A stretch of DNA of 64,000 bases, taken from Paulinella micropora. Its lineage: Eukaryota; Cercozoa; Imbricatea; Euglyphida. The stretch is taken from NCBI GenBank assembly GCA_009731375.1, contig BJOX01000336.1:532220-596219 (forward strand), read 5' to 3'. Below the pieces are notes generated by a model. That model did no database searches. It saw only the letters and a program-made list of their open reading frames with translations, and was not told the origin of the DNA. Each line of letters starts with the position of its first letter. Position 1 is the first letter of the stretch. Below are positions 21,201-30,221 of the stretch, one piece after another. The translations under genes were made by a program, and so were the position numbers.

Positions 21201-23995
21201 AGATCTTTGAGCGTATTAAACGCCTGCAAAGCCTCCTCATCCCACTTCTCAAAGTCTCCAAAATCAATCATCTTCTCCAGCTTAGCCCGAGTTGCACCCC
21301 AATCGGGTATGAACTGGCTGTAGTACTGTGCCATCGCAAGAAAAGAGTGTAACTCTGTGCGATTCTTTGGCAACTGTCTACTCATGATCTCCTCCCTCTT
21401 CTCGCGCGATATCGAGACCCTATTATGAGAAATCTCGTAACCCAAATACGTCACACTTGTCCTGGCAAGCTGACATTTCTTTAGGTTGCATTTCAGGCCA
21501 AATGCTCCGATGCGCCTGAAGACATCTGACAAGTGATCGATATGCTCTTCCATTGTGTTAGAGTATACGATGATGTCATCGATGTAACAAAATGCATATT
21601 CTCCCGCCTTCTGTCCTCTCCTTCTCATAAAACCATCCTCCGACTGGTCGTCATATTGACCGCTCAACATCTTCTGCATCGCCTTCTGAAAGAGCCCCGG
21701 GGCCTGTTTGAGTCCCATTGGAAGCACCTTCCACTGGTATATTTCCATACCCACAACGAATGCAGTCAGCCATCTGGATTTCTCGTCCAGTGGTATCTGC
21801 CAGAAGCCGTTCTTAAGGTCAATGACCGAATAGAATTTAGCATTCCGCAGCACCCTTCTGCCTTCTTCTAAGGTCGGCAGAGGATTTCTCTCTTCCTCTA
21901 GCACCTTATTCACACGGGCATAATTGATCGTCAAGCGCCATTCTCCTCCTGGCTTAGGGACGATTTTCGGTTGAGAGACAATTGGAGATGTAGATCTCTC
22001 AATAAAGTCCTCATCGAGCAACTGTCTCACATTCTCCTCCGCTATTTTTGCCTCATGTATGCTCAAATTTGCCCTCCGTGGTGCCGGAGATGGCTCCGCA
22101 CCCGGTATCTTGTAAATGACAGCAGTGAAGTCATCCGACTTTACACCACCTGCCCGAGGAGGGTCGAAAATTTCTCTGTACGCCTCCATCTTAGCTTTGA
22201 GAAACGCCTTCTCTCTCTCCGAACCCACTCCTTCTTCTAAAATTTTCCGCGCCGCCGCTTGGAAATCTTCCTCCGACATCTTCTTATGCTCCTTGAGGGG
22301 CGCTAAGTCCTCCTCCAAACTCAAATCTTCCTCGGACAAATCGTCTAGTCCCGTTCTTTCATACGTGACTGTGTCCGGCTCATCATCATGACCCAGCCCG
22401 ACAAGCATATCAATAAGGTTCGCGTATTGTATCGGAGCCTTACGGGTGTAGAAACCATCAAAGCATGTGAAAGCTTGAGGTATCAATTTCAACTTGTCCT
22501 GGGCTCTGAGCTTTTGCTTGTATGCACTGCTCTGCTCCCGAGACCCGAGTCGACAAGCCACCACTAACTGTTGCTTGCGAGAAGGAACAGGTATAGGATG
22601 ATCAATAAGCCGGTCCCTTATCTCCTGTGCCCAGATCGCCTTCTCATTGTATGGCAGAATGACAGTATACGGCTTGTTACTCTCAAATAGAGTCCGTAGA
22701 CACTTTTTCACTTCAGTTAATGAGCGCGGCCAGGTAGGCACATCGCCCCAAAAGTTCGTGATAAAAGTTTTAATGTCATCCGCTGGAGTATCGGGGATAC
22801 GCCCCTTCCTCCTTGGCACAAACGCCTCTCTCTTCTCATCTGACACCTTCGCATGGTAACAGTAGCCATTAGTAATATGGACATCTGCCCCGCCACCTTC
22901 TGCGAATCTGGCCAACGACGGGCACTGTTTCGCAACACATATTATCTCCTCATTACGCGCTACGACTAAGTCATCAATAGACTTTCTGTCCCATGCGGGA
23001 ATCGTAACCGTATACGCCTGCATCTCCGTCTCCCAATTGTCGGTCCAGGTCAGTTCCTCCGGCACTGTGACATAGGGGTGTACATAGGCTTCAGTTGCCT
23101 CATGTACGAAGGCCAACTTTTTCCTCTCCGTTGCTAGACTCAGCTCAAAAGCCTCGTATGAGTCAGTAGCAGTCATCGGATTAATATCCTCCTCCTCTCC
23201 ATTCTTCACTCCATAAATCACCCGCCGTGCGGCGCAATCGATCACAGCCCCCATCGTAGCCAATTGGTCATACGACAGCAGGATTGAACCGTGGTAATCG
23301 GGGACAACATAGAGGTCCGCACGATATACTCGACCGGATTTCAATTTGAAAATTAATGTGACGATGCCCGTAATTTCCGTACGGCTGCCTACCCCTTTTA
23401 GGGTCCCCTTTGTTTTTCTAATGTTTTTGTCCACCCATGTCCGGTGACTATTCAAAAACTTCTGGCCGACAATATTAATATTCGCCATCGTATCATTACC
23501 AACTTTTAATGTGGTTTGTAAAGTTTCACAAAAGAGGTCAGTGTAGCATAGCGCGTCTGGTCTATGTAAACTAGCCGCTAGCACATGAATTTTTCGTTCT
23601 AGGGTTTTGAGTCTAAGCTCAAGTTCCTTGTCCTCTTCTCGTTCTCCCCCCTTTTCCGCCAACTTAACTTCTTGAGTCTCCGGGGCTTCCGGTATCTCGA
23701 GTGTCTTTTGGACAGAGTCTGGTACACCGAGTGTACTCGTGTCTATAGCAGAGACTATTGAGTCCTTTGGCGGGGGTACGGTCCGCTGCTTTTTCGTAGG
23801 AGAAGACCTAGCCTTTGGTTTCGGCTTCCTCTCTTCCATCGCCTTCTTCGCCTTCCTATTCGCATCATTTATCACATTAGCTCTCGAAGGATGAACTAGC
23901 AAGTGCTTACCTTGAGGCTTGTGAGGCTGTGTGCCTTCACCTTCACGTCTGGGAGGAACGGAACCGTTCGTATCCTGTTCATCAACAGTAGGCAT
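18248..23995 (-). CDS. pol: Pol polyprotein of copy 2 (PR-RT-RH-IN)
   Basis: This is an intact 1915-residue pol with the same domain order and motifs as copy 1: protease with Asp-Thr-Met at 168-170, RT YIDD, RNase H DTDAS, integrase HHCC, D,D-35-E and GPY/F, plus an unassigned C-terminal extension. The differences from copy 1 that I can see are single residues (for example Val for Met at 41, Ser for Pro at 65, Leu for Ile in the tether region, Lys for Gln near the C-terminal linker). The shared Asp-Thr-Met triplet shows it is a family trait and not a copy-specific mutation. The frame is continuous with gag through one UGA. Confidence 0.95.
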   Translation of the reverse strand: MPTVDEQDTNGSVPPRREGEGTQPHKPQGKHLLVHPSRANVINDANRKAKKAMEERKPKPKARSSPTKKQRTVPPPKDSIVSAIDTSTLGVPDSVQKTLEIPEAPETQEVKLAEKGGEREEDKELELRLKTLERKIHVLAASLHRPDALCYTDLFCETLQTTLKVGNDTMANINIVGQKFLNSHRTWVDKNIRKTKGTLKGVGSRTEITGIVTLIFKLKSGRVYRADLYVVPDYHGSILLSYDQLATMGAVIDCAARRVIYGVKNGEEEDINPMTATDSYEAFELSLATERKKLAFVHEATEAYVHPYVTVPEELTWTDNWETEMQAYTVTIPAWDRKSIDDLVVARNEEIICVAKQCPSLARFAEGGGADVHITNGYCYHAKVSDEKREAFVPRRKGRIPDTPADDIKTFITNFWGDVPTWPRSLTEVKKCLRTLFESNKPYTVILPYNEKAIWAQEIRDRLIDHPIPVPSRKQQLVVACRLGSREQSSAYKQKLRAQDKLKLIPQAFTCFDGFYTRKAPIQYANLIDMLVGLGHDDEPDTVTYERTGLDDLSEEDLSLEEDLAPLKEHKKMSEEDFQAAARKILEEGVGSEREKAFLKAKMEAYREIFDPPRAGGVKSDDFTAVIYKIPGAEPSPAPRRANLSIHEAKIAEENVRQLLDEDFIERSTSPIVSQPKIVPKPGGEWRLTINYARVNKVLEEERNPLPTLEEGRRVLRNAKFYSVIDLKNGFWQIPLDEKSRWLTAFVVGMEIYQWKVLPMGLKQAPGLFQKAMQKMLSGQYDDQSEDGFMRRRGQKAGEYAFCYIDDIIVYSNTMEEHIDHLSDVFRRIGAFGLKCNLKKCQLARTSVTYLGYEISHNRVSISREKREEIMSRQLPKNRTELHSFLAMAQYYSQFIPDWGATRAKLEKMIDFGDFEKWDEEALQAFNTLKDLIYKDPKDGGLVLMMPDFTKPFVVDTDASKFAIGAVLQQEDEEKKLRPIMFISRKLCAAERNYCTRQREALAVVWALKRLREYLWGGPLFTVRTDHHNLLWLMNHEQTGRLARWQAFLSCFNFTMVYLPGKRNVVADSLSRLEFQSEVSALVSSVEMMDLSTDKVYEVSHIEAMQMARGVRYDRTGLRYSPQGPEHGICCEAHVLEDAEWSYEAYENAKANIKEEEETTEVCTEPPQENRSELDEDPERVGVRLEDGTIHIASPTAWRQQQATDPEFKELITLYKNPNELKKTPQIKDQMKEMAWRDGLLWYKGQHGKFASQPDKWTLWVPEKLRRFIYVAAHNCPLLAHPGRQRTHWFIARRFWWKGMKEEIDREVDACIPCKTTKTPLKANFGLIGTFPLHAGMFEFLHIDHVGPFPESAEGYRYLLTAIDRATNYVWVVPVKDATGKTTAEALIDRIVSQIGVPRKICSDRGSDFNNEVIDRLSKYYGMKWQYVTAYNPRANGKIERVHRPLKASLKMYCMKKENQRAWVEAAPSFAFAMNCLPSSALGGARSSVSPYQLVYGREPNIPTSLLHPKDTWADEDELFGMRLRAKMEAEQIVAAHREAERRKTDAQGVRQAHLDQVRFQVGDIVLLYHPQVPKGVSSKLFTHWKGPYQIMEQMGPLNYKIRGRGKVQIVNVRRLIKYDPFLLEDESVEEALKRMKEDFKEVPPIQKEDTLEEENAYRAPVTEKEETEKESKEDSNRKSAAGTQSKAPIVRGGTKEKFTEAQRRRAQNDLIFDQPRKVARSTRATDVHGGGGEKDTNPNAGNVDIRHVRWKEGEAIAAIKWVRDAFYLLRPAESHVADDTLSDLYLMRAVAVPQTTRAARTSKRSLAAKTIQPVLHFWRSMDPVEDPKARQYLPVYKDAKNLETWDDTITLRDKDHTAWTIQSLPRGVLDIPFDLSLGAIPNKIWDILEESKFDLTFVGGPPPGKGVRARRRRQ

Positions 23996-24070
23996 AACTG
24001 TGACTGTCGGATTAAAAAGAACAGTTTTTATCTCCTTCTCTCTCTTCTTTTCCTCTCTCTTCTCCTCCCG

Positions 24071-26581
24071 TCAGTCTACGACGACAACACGCTCACCTGA
24101 GCCGGTGTCTTCGTCTTGACGTCCCCCCTCCGTAGCGGTATAAGCTTGCTGGGGGTAGTTGGAGCTGGAACTGGTGCTATAATTCCAGTATCCGTGTCCT
24201 CTGGGAGGGCGCGCTGGGGTCCGTCCTCCCCTTCCACGAAAGCCTCGTCCTCGTGGTGCCGCCCCTCTTGGTGTCCCTCGGGACCCTCGTGACGATCCTC
24301 TCGTCTCTCCTCCTCCTCTAGTCGGCGCCTTTGATCGGCCCGATGTCTCTCTCTTCTCCCTTCTCTTCATTCTGTCAAGGAAGTAAATGATGGCCTCCCG
24401 GAACTCCGCATCCGAGACCATATTCGCATTCCACCTCCCCTCCTCCAACTCCTTCTTGTACATGGCGTACATGGTCTTTTTCATGCCTTCGAGCTCTCTA
24501 AGGAAAAGATTTCGCTGCCTATCATCAAGAGAGTCGTGGCTGAAGAGGCAATTGCCTACTCCTTTCTGTGCCTCATGCTTACACGCCATGTATGAAAAAT
24601 AGCGGTAGCACGGCGTCGGCTCATCTCTCCCCCTCTTGAGACCTGCCGTTCGAGTTGCATGTGCTGCTTGAGCACCTCCAACCCCCTGTGTCGCGGCACT
24701 GGAGAATGACTCGGTGGCCGTGTCCAATTCGGAACACGCGTCGAGCACCTCCTTGAACAGGTCGCCCGGCGGAGTAGCCGCTACAGTCCTCTCGTATATA
24801 TTCGTTTCTAAAAAATCCGCCGTCTTCACCGCCGTGAAGGTCGGACAGGACTGTATGATCCTTGCGAGCTTGCTCGGGTGTCGTGTACACAAAGCACTCA
24901 GGAAGTACAAAATGATAGACTTCCGGCTATAAAAGAGCCCGTACTTGGCGCTGACCTCAGTGAGGATCGCTGCCAACCTCGTGCCAATGCCCAGCCCTTC
25001 GTTCACCTCTTGAAAAATCTCAAACCCAATCAAAGTACCAGTGCACAGGTGCTGATACCCATGAGTTTTAAAGTATTGCAAGAGGACGGCAACTGGCACC
25101 GTGCATTGCAGGTCTGAGGCTGCTCTCCTAGCCGCCACCTCTACCGCTCTCATCGCCTTGTACTCCCCAACATCAAACCCTTGTGTGATGATTGATGGGT
25201 CCAACAAGGTGTACAACGCCTCATACTCCTGTGTTTCGTCCGTTGGATGCTGCTTCATACAAGCATCAATTCTTCTGAGCTTGTCTCGAAGGTTCGCATC
25301 CGTGTCCTTCTGACTCGCTGTCTCTGCATACAGCGTCAGAGCAGTGGCATCGGACTTTGTATATTTTTGGAAGGCCTGTATGATAGCCTGTCTGTCCTTT
25401 TTGTCATTACTGTTGACAATAACAGTGGTAGGCGCTGAGCTAGTCGCAGGGGCCGAAGGGGCTGTGTGGGCTGACGGGGCGGAGCGGCCCGAGGGAGCCA
25501 TATAAGATCCAGAGGAATATTTCGGTCCCTTTGTTCCCGCCGCCTTGGCTAATGCAATCTTTGCCTCCATCTCCTTCTTTTCTTTCTCAGCCGCTAGCTC
25601 TTTGATATACAGCTCTTGGGCATGATGAAAAAAAGACAGGATCTCAGCTGCCTTCCGAAGGAACAAGGCCTTCTCCGCCAACTCCTTCTCTCCCGCTTTA
25701 TTGGTGGGGGGTGGTGCGGCCGTCCCCTCCAAGATCGTATGATCCTTCGTGAAGACCCACCTCTTCCATGCGTCATCCTTCACCAAGGCCGCATGCAGCT
25801 TCTTCATCCTCGTCACCCCTCCAGCTTCGCCTTCTATTTCCCTCAGGGCCGGGTGAAGGTCCCTGCCAAACTGGGTGTGTTGGAGTTTACCCAGGTCCAC
25901 TAACTTGGCCTCCATAAGTTTCAGAGACACATCCATGACATTGATCTGTCCTTTTGGATTCCTGAACTTAAACTCCTTTTCCACTCTCTTTATTGAATCA
26001 ATGTCCTGACCAGGATCGAGCAACCTAGCCAGTGCTCTTGTGTTCCATGGCAGCACAGTCTTTCCAGTCTGGTACTCAAAGAGTATAGCACACTCAAACA
26101 CTGTCCATGAGAGGTCGAGTAGCTCCAGTAAAGACATATTGTCCCCAAATGAGACATGTTGCACCTGTAACTGTGCACCGTCGTCTCTGAGGAATTCTGC
26201 CAGAGGCAGAGCTTGCCTTGGGAGAGGGTAACAGATGTCCTCCTTCTTCAAGGGTTGTCCCCATCGCATTTCTTGGGGAATGTATAGCCATTTATAGGCC
26301 TCATCCTTCCCTTTCTTCTCCTCAAACTCCTTCTTACTTAGTTTGCCATATTCGGCCACAAACCTCGCTTCCTCTCCTCCCTTCTCCTCCTCCTCGACTT
26401 CCTCTGCTCCTCCTGTGTCAAAGGAAGGCGCAGTAAAAAATTGATTCTCTGCTCCTCCTGTGTCAAAGGAAGGTGCCAGATCTCCTCCTTCTGCATGAGG
26501 GTCAACGAACTCCTCTTCGTTTCCTGGGGTTCGCTCACTCTCCCCCCCTCCTTCCTGCCAGTCTTCAGACCTAGTAGACAT
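24071..26581 (-). CDS. gag: Gag polyprotein of copy 2 (intact, 836 residues)
   Basis: This is the intact gag and the reference for the frameshifted copy 1. It has an acidic N-terminus with the duplicated APSFDTGGAE segment, a long helical central part, an Ala/Pro/Ser-rich linker around residues 360-390 and a second helical region. A CCCH zinc finger lies near residues 660-685 (C-x8-C-x10-C-x3-H, starting CYRYFSYMAC), followed by an RGG-type tail. Most Ty3/gypsy gag proteins use a CCHC knuckle (C-x2-C-x4-H-x4-C), and none is visible here. It ends at TGA followed by CGG, in frame with pol. It is larger than typical gypsy gag. Confidence 0.9.
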   Translation of the reverse strand: MSTRSEDWQEGGGESERTPGNEEEFVDPHAEGGDLAPSFDTGGAENQFFTAPSFDTGGAEEVEEEEKGGEEARFVAEYGKLSKKEFEEKKGKDEAYKWLYIPQEMRWGQPLKKEDICYPLPRQALPLAEFLRDDGAQLQVQHVSFGDNMSLLELLDLSWTVFECAILFEYQTGKTVLPWNTRALARLLDPGQDIDSIKRVEKEFKFRNPKGQINVMDVSLKLMEAKLVDLGKLQHTQFGRDLHPALREIEGEAGGVTRMKKLHAALVKDDAWKRWVFTKDHTILEGTAAPPPTNKAGEKELAEKALFLRKAAEILSFFHHAQELYIKELAAEKEKKEMEAKIALAKAAGTKGPKYSSGSYMAPSGRSAPSAHTAPSAPATSSAPTTVIVNSNDKKDRQAIIQAFQKYTKSDATALTLYAETASQKDTDANLRDKLRRIDACMKQHPTDETQEYEALYTLLDPSIITQGFDVGEYKAMRAVEVAARRAASDLQCTVPVAVLLQYFKTHGYQHLCTGTLIGFEIFQEVNEGLGIGTRLAAILTEVSAKYGLFYSRKSIILYFLSALCTRHPSKLARIIQSCPTFTAVKTADFLETNIYERTVAATPPGDLFKEVLDACSELDTATESFSSAATQGVGGAQAAHATRTAGLKRGRDEPTPCYRYFSYMACKHEAQKGVGNCLFSHDSLDDRQRNLFLRELEGMKKTMYAMYKKELEEGRWNANMVSDAEFREAIIYFLDRMKRREKRETSGRSKAPTRGGGETRGSSRGSRGTPRGAAPRGRGFRGRGGRTPARPPRGHGYWNYSTSSSSNYPQQAYTATEGGRQDEDTGSGERVVVVD

Positions 26582-27340
26582 GGACGCTGAAGGAATACGG
26601 ATGAGACAGAGTTGTTTCTACCCCGTAATTGCTCTGTTCGTCTATGAGGAACGAATAGAGAGAAAAAACGAAAAGACAGTATAGAGAGAGAGCGTCTCAC
26701 CTCTATGTCTTATGTGTTTTTTTTTTGTGAAAGAAGTAATCTGTACGACTTTCTCTGAAAATTTGATCTCCTTCTCCACTCCTCTTTTCTTTTTCTCTTT
26801 TTGTTGTTGTATCTGTTATGAGGTACGAGGACCTATGTACAGATAATGTCAAAGAGGCTAGAGAAGCACTCCTTGAGAAGTCGACTTGTCGTCTGACACT
26901 TGTTCAGACCTATTGTCGAAAGACAGTCAGAGATTTGCAAAAATACTCTGATGTGTGTGGTTTGAGAGGCAACAAAGTGCACAGACTTGAAAGGTAGAGT
27001 ACTACGCTCGTGTCCTTCAAGTTTGTTTGTATCTGTGAGTGTTTGTTTGTACGTCTGTTGACCTACTCTGTCTCTGTCTCAAGAGAGAACAAAAGAACAG
27101 CTACGAGGTCTGGTGTCTGGCCTCCTTGTGAGGACACAGATACAGGCTGTGGAGAGGGTACTGAGACACCTACTCACAAACGCCTAGACGTCTAGTTTTG
27201 CAAAAAGAGCTGTGTGGGGATGTGCTGGAGTATTTGTTTTTTGGAACACCTACTCAGAAGAGATAGGTCTGTCCAATTTTTCTTTCTGCTGTTCCAAAAA
27301 CAAGCCAGAAAAGAAATCAGCCTTGTGCTGGTGACTCCAA
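26582..27340 (-). other. Leader of copy 2
   Basis: This matches the copy 1 leader (4742-5509), with a shorter homopolymer (about 9 T at 26717-26725). The sequence next to the LTR, reading TTGGAGTCACC on the minus strand, is the candidate primer-binding site. Confidence 0.6.
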
Positions 27341-27593
27341 TGTTACAATCCCCGAAGATAGCTCAATAAAAAGTCGGTAATACAACCAGACACAAATCCC
27401 CAAAAGAGAATGATGTCTCGTTATATTAGCTCAGTGAAGCCGAAAAGAAAACGGCAACAGACCAAGGTTAAAATGGCATTAGGTCAAATCCGGCCAAACG
27501 ATATTGAAAATAATGGGAAAAAACTAGGTGCACCTGACACCAGAAAAAGGGTACTTTTTACCGGCTCAGGCTATCCGGGGGGTGATGCCTACA
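27341..27593 (-). repeat. 5' LTR of copy 2
   Basis: It is 253 bp, and the extra length over the 247-bp partner is a 6-bp insertion in CCGGCTCAGGCTATCC. It is followed by AGGA (27594-27597), the right target-site duplication. Confidence 0.92.
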
Positions 27594-27597
27594 AGGA

Positions 27598-27709
27598 AGA
27601 AATAAATAAAGCAAAACAAAAGAGAAAGAGAAAAGATGATAATAAAAAGAAAGAAATGAAGTTACTTGATAGTTTGCTTCTAGCAAAAAAAAACAGATAT
27701 TATCTTTAA
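27598..27709 (+). pseudogene. Viral ORF, 3' part, downstream of retrotransposon copy 2
   Basis: Removing the element and one AGGA keeps the reading frame of 16700-17204, which then runs to TAA at 27707-27709. The segment is Lys/Arg-rich and helical. After the stop, related-looking coding sequence continues in another frame for some 100 bases, so this end also seems frameshifted. Function unknown. Confidence 0.6.
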
Positions 27710-28022
27710 ACGAAAAAGAGTATGCCAGAAATTTGATCGAAAACTGAAAATCTTTTGAAGATGTATTATTTGAATAAAATACATATCAAAAGAGAATAGA
27801 AAATAATAATGTATATTGTCTTAATTATGTTGTGTGGTGCCTGCCTACCCGCTCACCTCTCCTAAATCAACACTGCACACACTCACATCAGATAATATAA
27901 TTATTTTTATTAGTAAAAAAATCACTGGAGAGGGATATAACTCATTAGAATACATTGATTAGAACAGCTTCCAGGCACTACCCACACATGTGTTTTGTGC
28001 TTTTTTGATGTGTGGGTAGGCG
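27710..28022. other. Intergenic, with a 12-bp perfect hairpin before the next ATG
   Basis: CTACCCACACAT (27978-27989) and ATGTGTGGGTAG (28008-28019) form a perfect stem with an 18-nt loop. The stem ends 3 nt before the ATG at 28023. It may be a terminator-like hairpin for the previous gene or a translational control. The rest is AT-rich without a supported gene. Confidence 0.55.
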
Positions 28023-28536
28023 ATGCCCCCAAAGAAGAAGACCGCCGCTACAGAATCAGCCCCAGCTATTGTCACTGACGGCGAGCTAGCCCCTGCTACT
28101 GCCCAAGCTAGTACCACAGCCCCTGCTAATGTTCAAGCTACTACCACAGCCACTGCTAGTGAAGCAAAGAAGGATGGTAAAGCTGAAGCAAAAAGCCCTT
28201 TGGCAGGCTTCGGAAAGAAAAAATGAAAAGTTCAAGCTAAGCCCTTTGGCAGGCTTCGGAAAGAAAAAAGAAAAAGTTCAAGCTAAGCCAGTGGAGTCTG
28301 GTAAAGTGTATGTGATATTCATTGCCGACACAAATACTCCAGACAAGATATTTACAGAAGCAAAAGATGGAAGAAGTGAAGCTATTTTTATGGTAACACC
28401 AGGGGAAGACGATATTCCTTATATCGCTGTTGACAAATATGCAGCAAGAGTTTTTAGGTCGTGGACTGCTGCGAAGGGATACTACATCAAGGGTAAAGTT
28501 CCTCAGTACATCAAATATTGTGAGATAGTCAACTAA
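28023..28536 (+). pseudogene. Viral gene of unknown function broken by a 46-bp tandem duplication
   Basis: The N-terminal half (Lys-, Ala- and Thr-rich, starting MPPKKKTA) reads from 28023 and stops at 28226. The C-terminal half reads in another frame to 28536. Between them a 46-bp unit is duplicated (28194-28239 and 28240-28285). Because 46 is not a multiple of three, the duplication alone explains the frame change. The C-terminal half looks like a compact alpha/beta domain of about 80 residues (KVYVIFIADTNTPDKIF onward). I do not recognise the family. A basic low-complexity tail before a folded domain would suit a DNA-binding or virion protein, which is inference. Confidence 0.6.
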
Positions 28537-28670
28537 TACTACAAGTCTAGTATTTCCTTCTTCTTTCGGACTCTATCGCTAGTTTTTATGTTTGAGGAAT
28601 CAATTTGTTCTCTATTCAGTAAATGTTTGTTTGTTTTCTTTTGTTAATTTTTAAAAAAATTATTAATATC
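28537..28670. other. Intergenic spacer between convergent viral genes
   Basis: AT-rich spacer between the plus-strand gene ending at 28536 and the remnants of the minus-strand integrase. Nothing else seen. Confidence 0.4.
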
Positions 28671-29541
28671 CGGTTCGTCTTTTGTGTTGTCGTCTTCTTC
28701 TGCTGCCTCAGTCTTTAATAAGTGCCTTGGTGGCACGACTTCATCATTTGTTAATATAATCCGGTAGCCCCTACGGCCTTTTACTTTATATATTTGTTTG
28801 CTTCAAGTCTTACCGCCCTTTTCTAATATGTGTTTTTTGTTTAAGTTTTCTTACCTTGTCTCCTTCTTTGAAATCAAATAAATTCTTATCTACATAATGT
28901 TCTTGCTTGTTAGTATCAGTGCCATTAAATACTTCAAGTGCTGAGGCCTTAATAGTTGAGTGCTTCTTTTTGTTGTAATATTAAACAACATCTTCAATGT
29001 AATTTATCCAATCAAAGTTGCCATTATAAGACCATATAACATGGAGTTGTTCTCGTAGAGTTCTTGCAAATCTATCAACAATACCTAATGAATTATGGTC
29101 TCCAACTTCAACCTTAAAATGATTAATACTATTATTATCCATCCATTCTCCAACCGCTCCCTTAAATTCACCACCGCTGTCTGAGATAAATGCCTTGGGC
29201 TTTGGTAGTTTTTTGAGTGCTTCTAAGACCGTAGTTGAAAACTTATTTTTTAACAGGAGTGCATAAGCATACAGACTATGAATATCAATCCAAATCAAAG
29301 CAAAATTATAATTTTTATATTTTGTTGCGACTTTTGTCATATCCATTAAATCAATATTTACCATATCTAAAACTTTATCTGCCCATATTGTTGTGCCCCT
29401 TGTTCTGGGATTTGTCTGCCGAAATATTTCCTGTGCTGTATCTTTTTTTTCTTCCTCTGTTGGTTCGCCTTTTGGAGTATCTTCTAGTTGCGTATCCTTA
29501 TCCTGTGCATTAATATTAGCAGTCGTATGTTTGTTGTCCAT
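28671..29541 (-). pseudogene. Retroviral-type (rve) integrase of the provirus, C-terminus broken
   Basis: The integrase inserts the viral genome into host DNA. The readable frame (29541-28981, 186 residues) has an acidic N-terminal tail. A catalytic core follows with NIDLMDM (first Asp), ISDSGGEF (second Asp) and LGIVDRFARTLRE, where the third acidic position is Asp rather than the usual Glu. An in-frame TAA at 28981-28983 is followed by matching sequence (YYNKKKHSTI) and then a further frame change, giving a recognisable integrase C-terminal domain to about 28671. No HHCC zinc-binding domain is seen upstream, so the N-terminus may be lost. Homologues occur in Polintons, mavirus and many Polinton-like viruses. 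Confidence 0.85.
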
Positions 29542-29727
29542 TGATGTTTATGAATTGCGCTTCTATCTGTCTTCTACAGATTTCTCGCTTATTTATAAAC
29601 ATCGTTTTTTATTTTATTTTAAATTAATATCATTAGAATTTAAGAAATACTTTATCTGCTTCCTTACTTTTTTCTTTATTCTTTGGTGTATTGTTATATA
29701 CATTAACTGATATTTTTCACTTCGTTT
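29542..29727. promoter_or_regulatory. Intergenic with AAACATCG motif
   Basis: TTTATAAACATCGTTTTTTA lies near 29591-29610, upstream of the minus-strand integrase. The same AAACATCG core recurs in other viral intergenic regions (near 34710, 37822, 37895, 41258). Confidence 0.4.
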
Positions 29728-30152
29728 TTAACCACCTCGCTGTTTTTCGCCTGTTGTTTCATAATCTTCACTTTCTTCACATTCACTTTCTTCTTCTTCT
29801 TCGCTGTCATTCTCTGGCTTCTTGGGTGGTGGTGCATTCTTTGCGGTTTTCTTCTTAGGGTTTTTAGCATTCTTTTTTATCTTTCTAAGCATATGATTAG
29901 CAATAACCTCAGACATATCAATTCCGCTGTCGCTGTCGCTTTCGTCTTCTACGATTTCGGTTTTGCCAGTATTTCCTTAGCAACACCTAACTCAGCATCA
30001 GTTTCAATTATTTCATCTATAGTCTTATTTTTCAGTTCCCCCTTCTTGCGGAGCCGTTCGCGAGCCCATTCGTCCTTTCGCCGTTCAGCATTTTCTCTAT
30101 TTGCTTGAACAGCCTTCTTCCAATTTTCCTTTGATGCTTCCTTTGACTGCAT
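29728..30152 (-). pseudogene. Viral charged coiled-coil protein, frameshifted
   Basis: Two minus-strand frames abut. The first (30152-29949, from MQSKEASKENWKK) is Lys/Glu-rich and helical. The second (29916-29728, plus in-frame sequence upstream of its Met) is Lys-rich and then strongly acidic with poly-Glu and Ser. The first frame ends shortly after LAKP, and the second frame is open across the same point with an acidic ESDSDSG stretch. One indel near 29960 therefore probably splits a single protein of about 140 residues. Function unknown; it may be a nucleic-acid-binding or scaffold protein. Confidence 0.5.
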
Positions 30153-30221
30153 AATTTAGATATGCTTTTAATCTTTGTTGCTATAATTTAACAAAAATAA
30201 AATTAATTATTTAATAAATAT

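Larger units (their letters stand above)
17205..27593 (-). mobile_element. Ty3/gypsy-type LTR retrotransposon, copy 2 (complete, nested, minus strand)
   Basis: This is the same family as copy 1, in the opposite orientation and inserted within a viral ORF. It has an intact 836-residue gag and an intact 1915-residue pol, so this copy looks coding-competent. Its LTRs (17205-17451 and 27341-27593) differ at several positions and by a 6-bp insertion, so it is probably an older insertion than copy 1. The two elements are separated by only 2.3 kb and form a very large inverted repeat. Confidence 0.95.
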
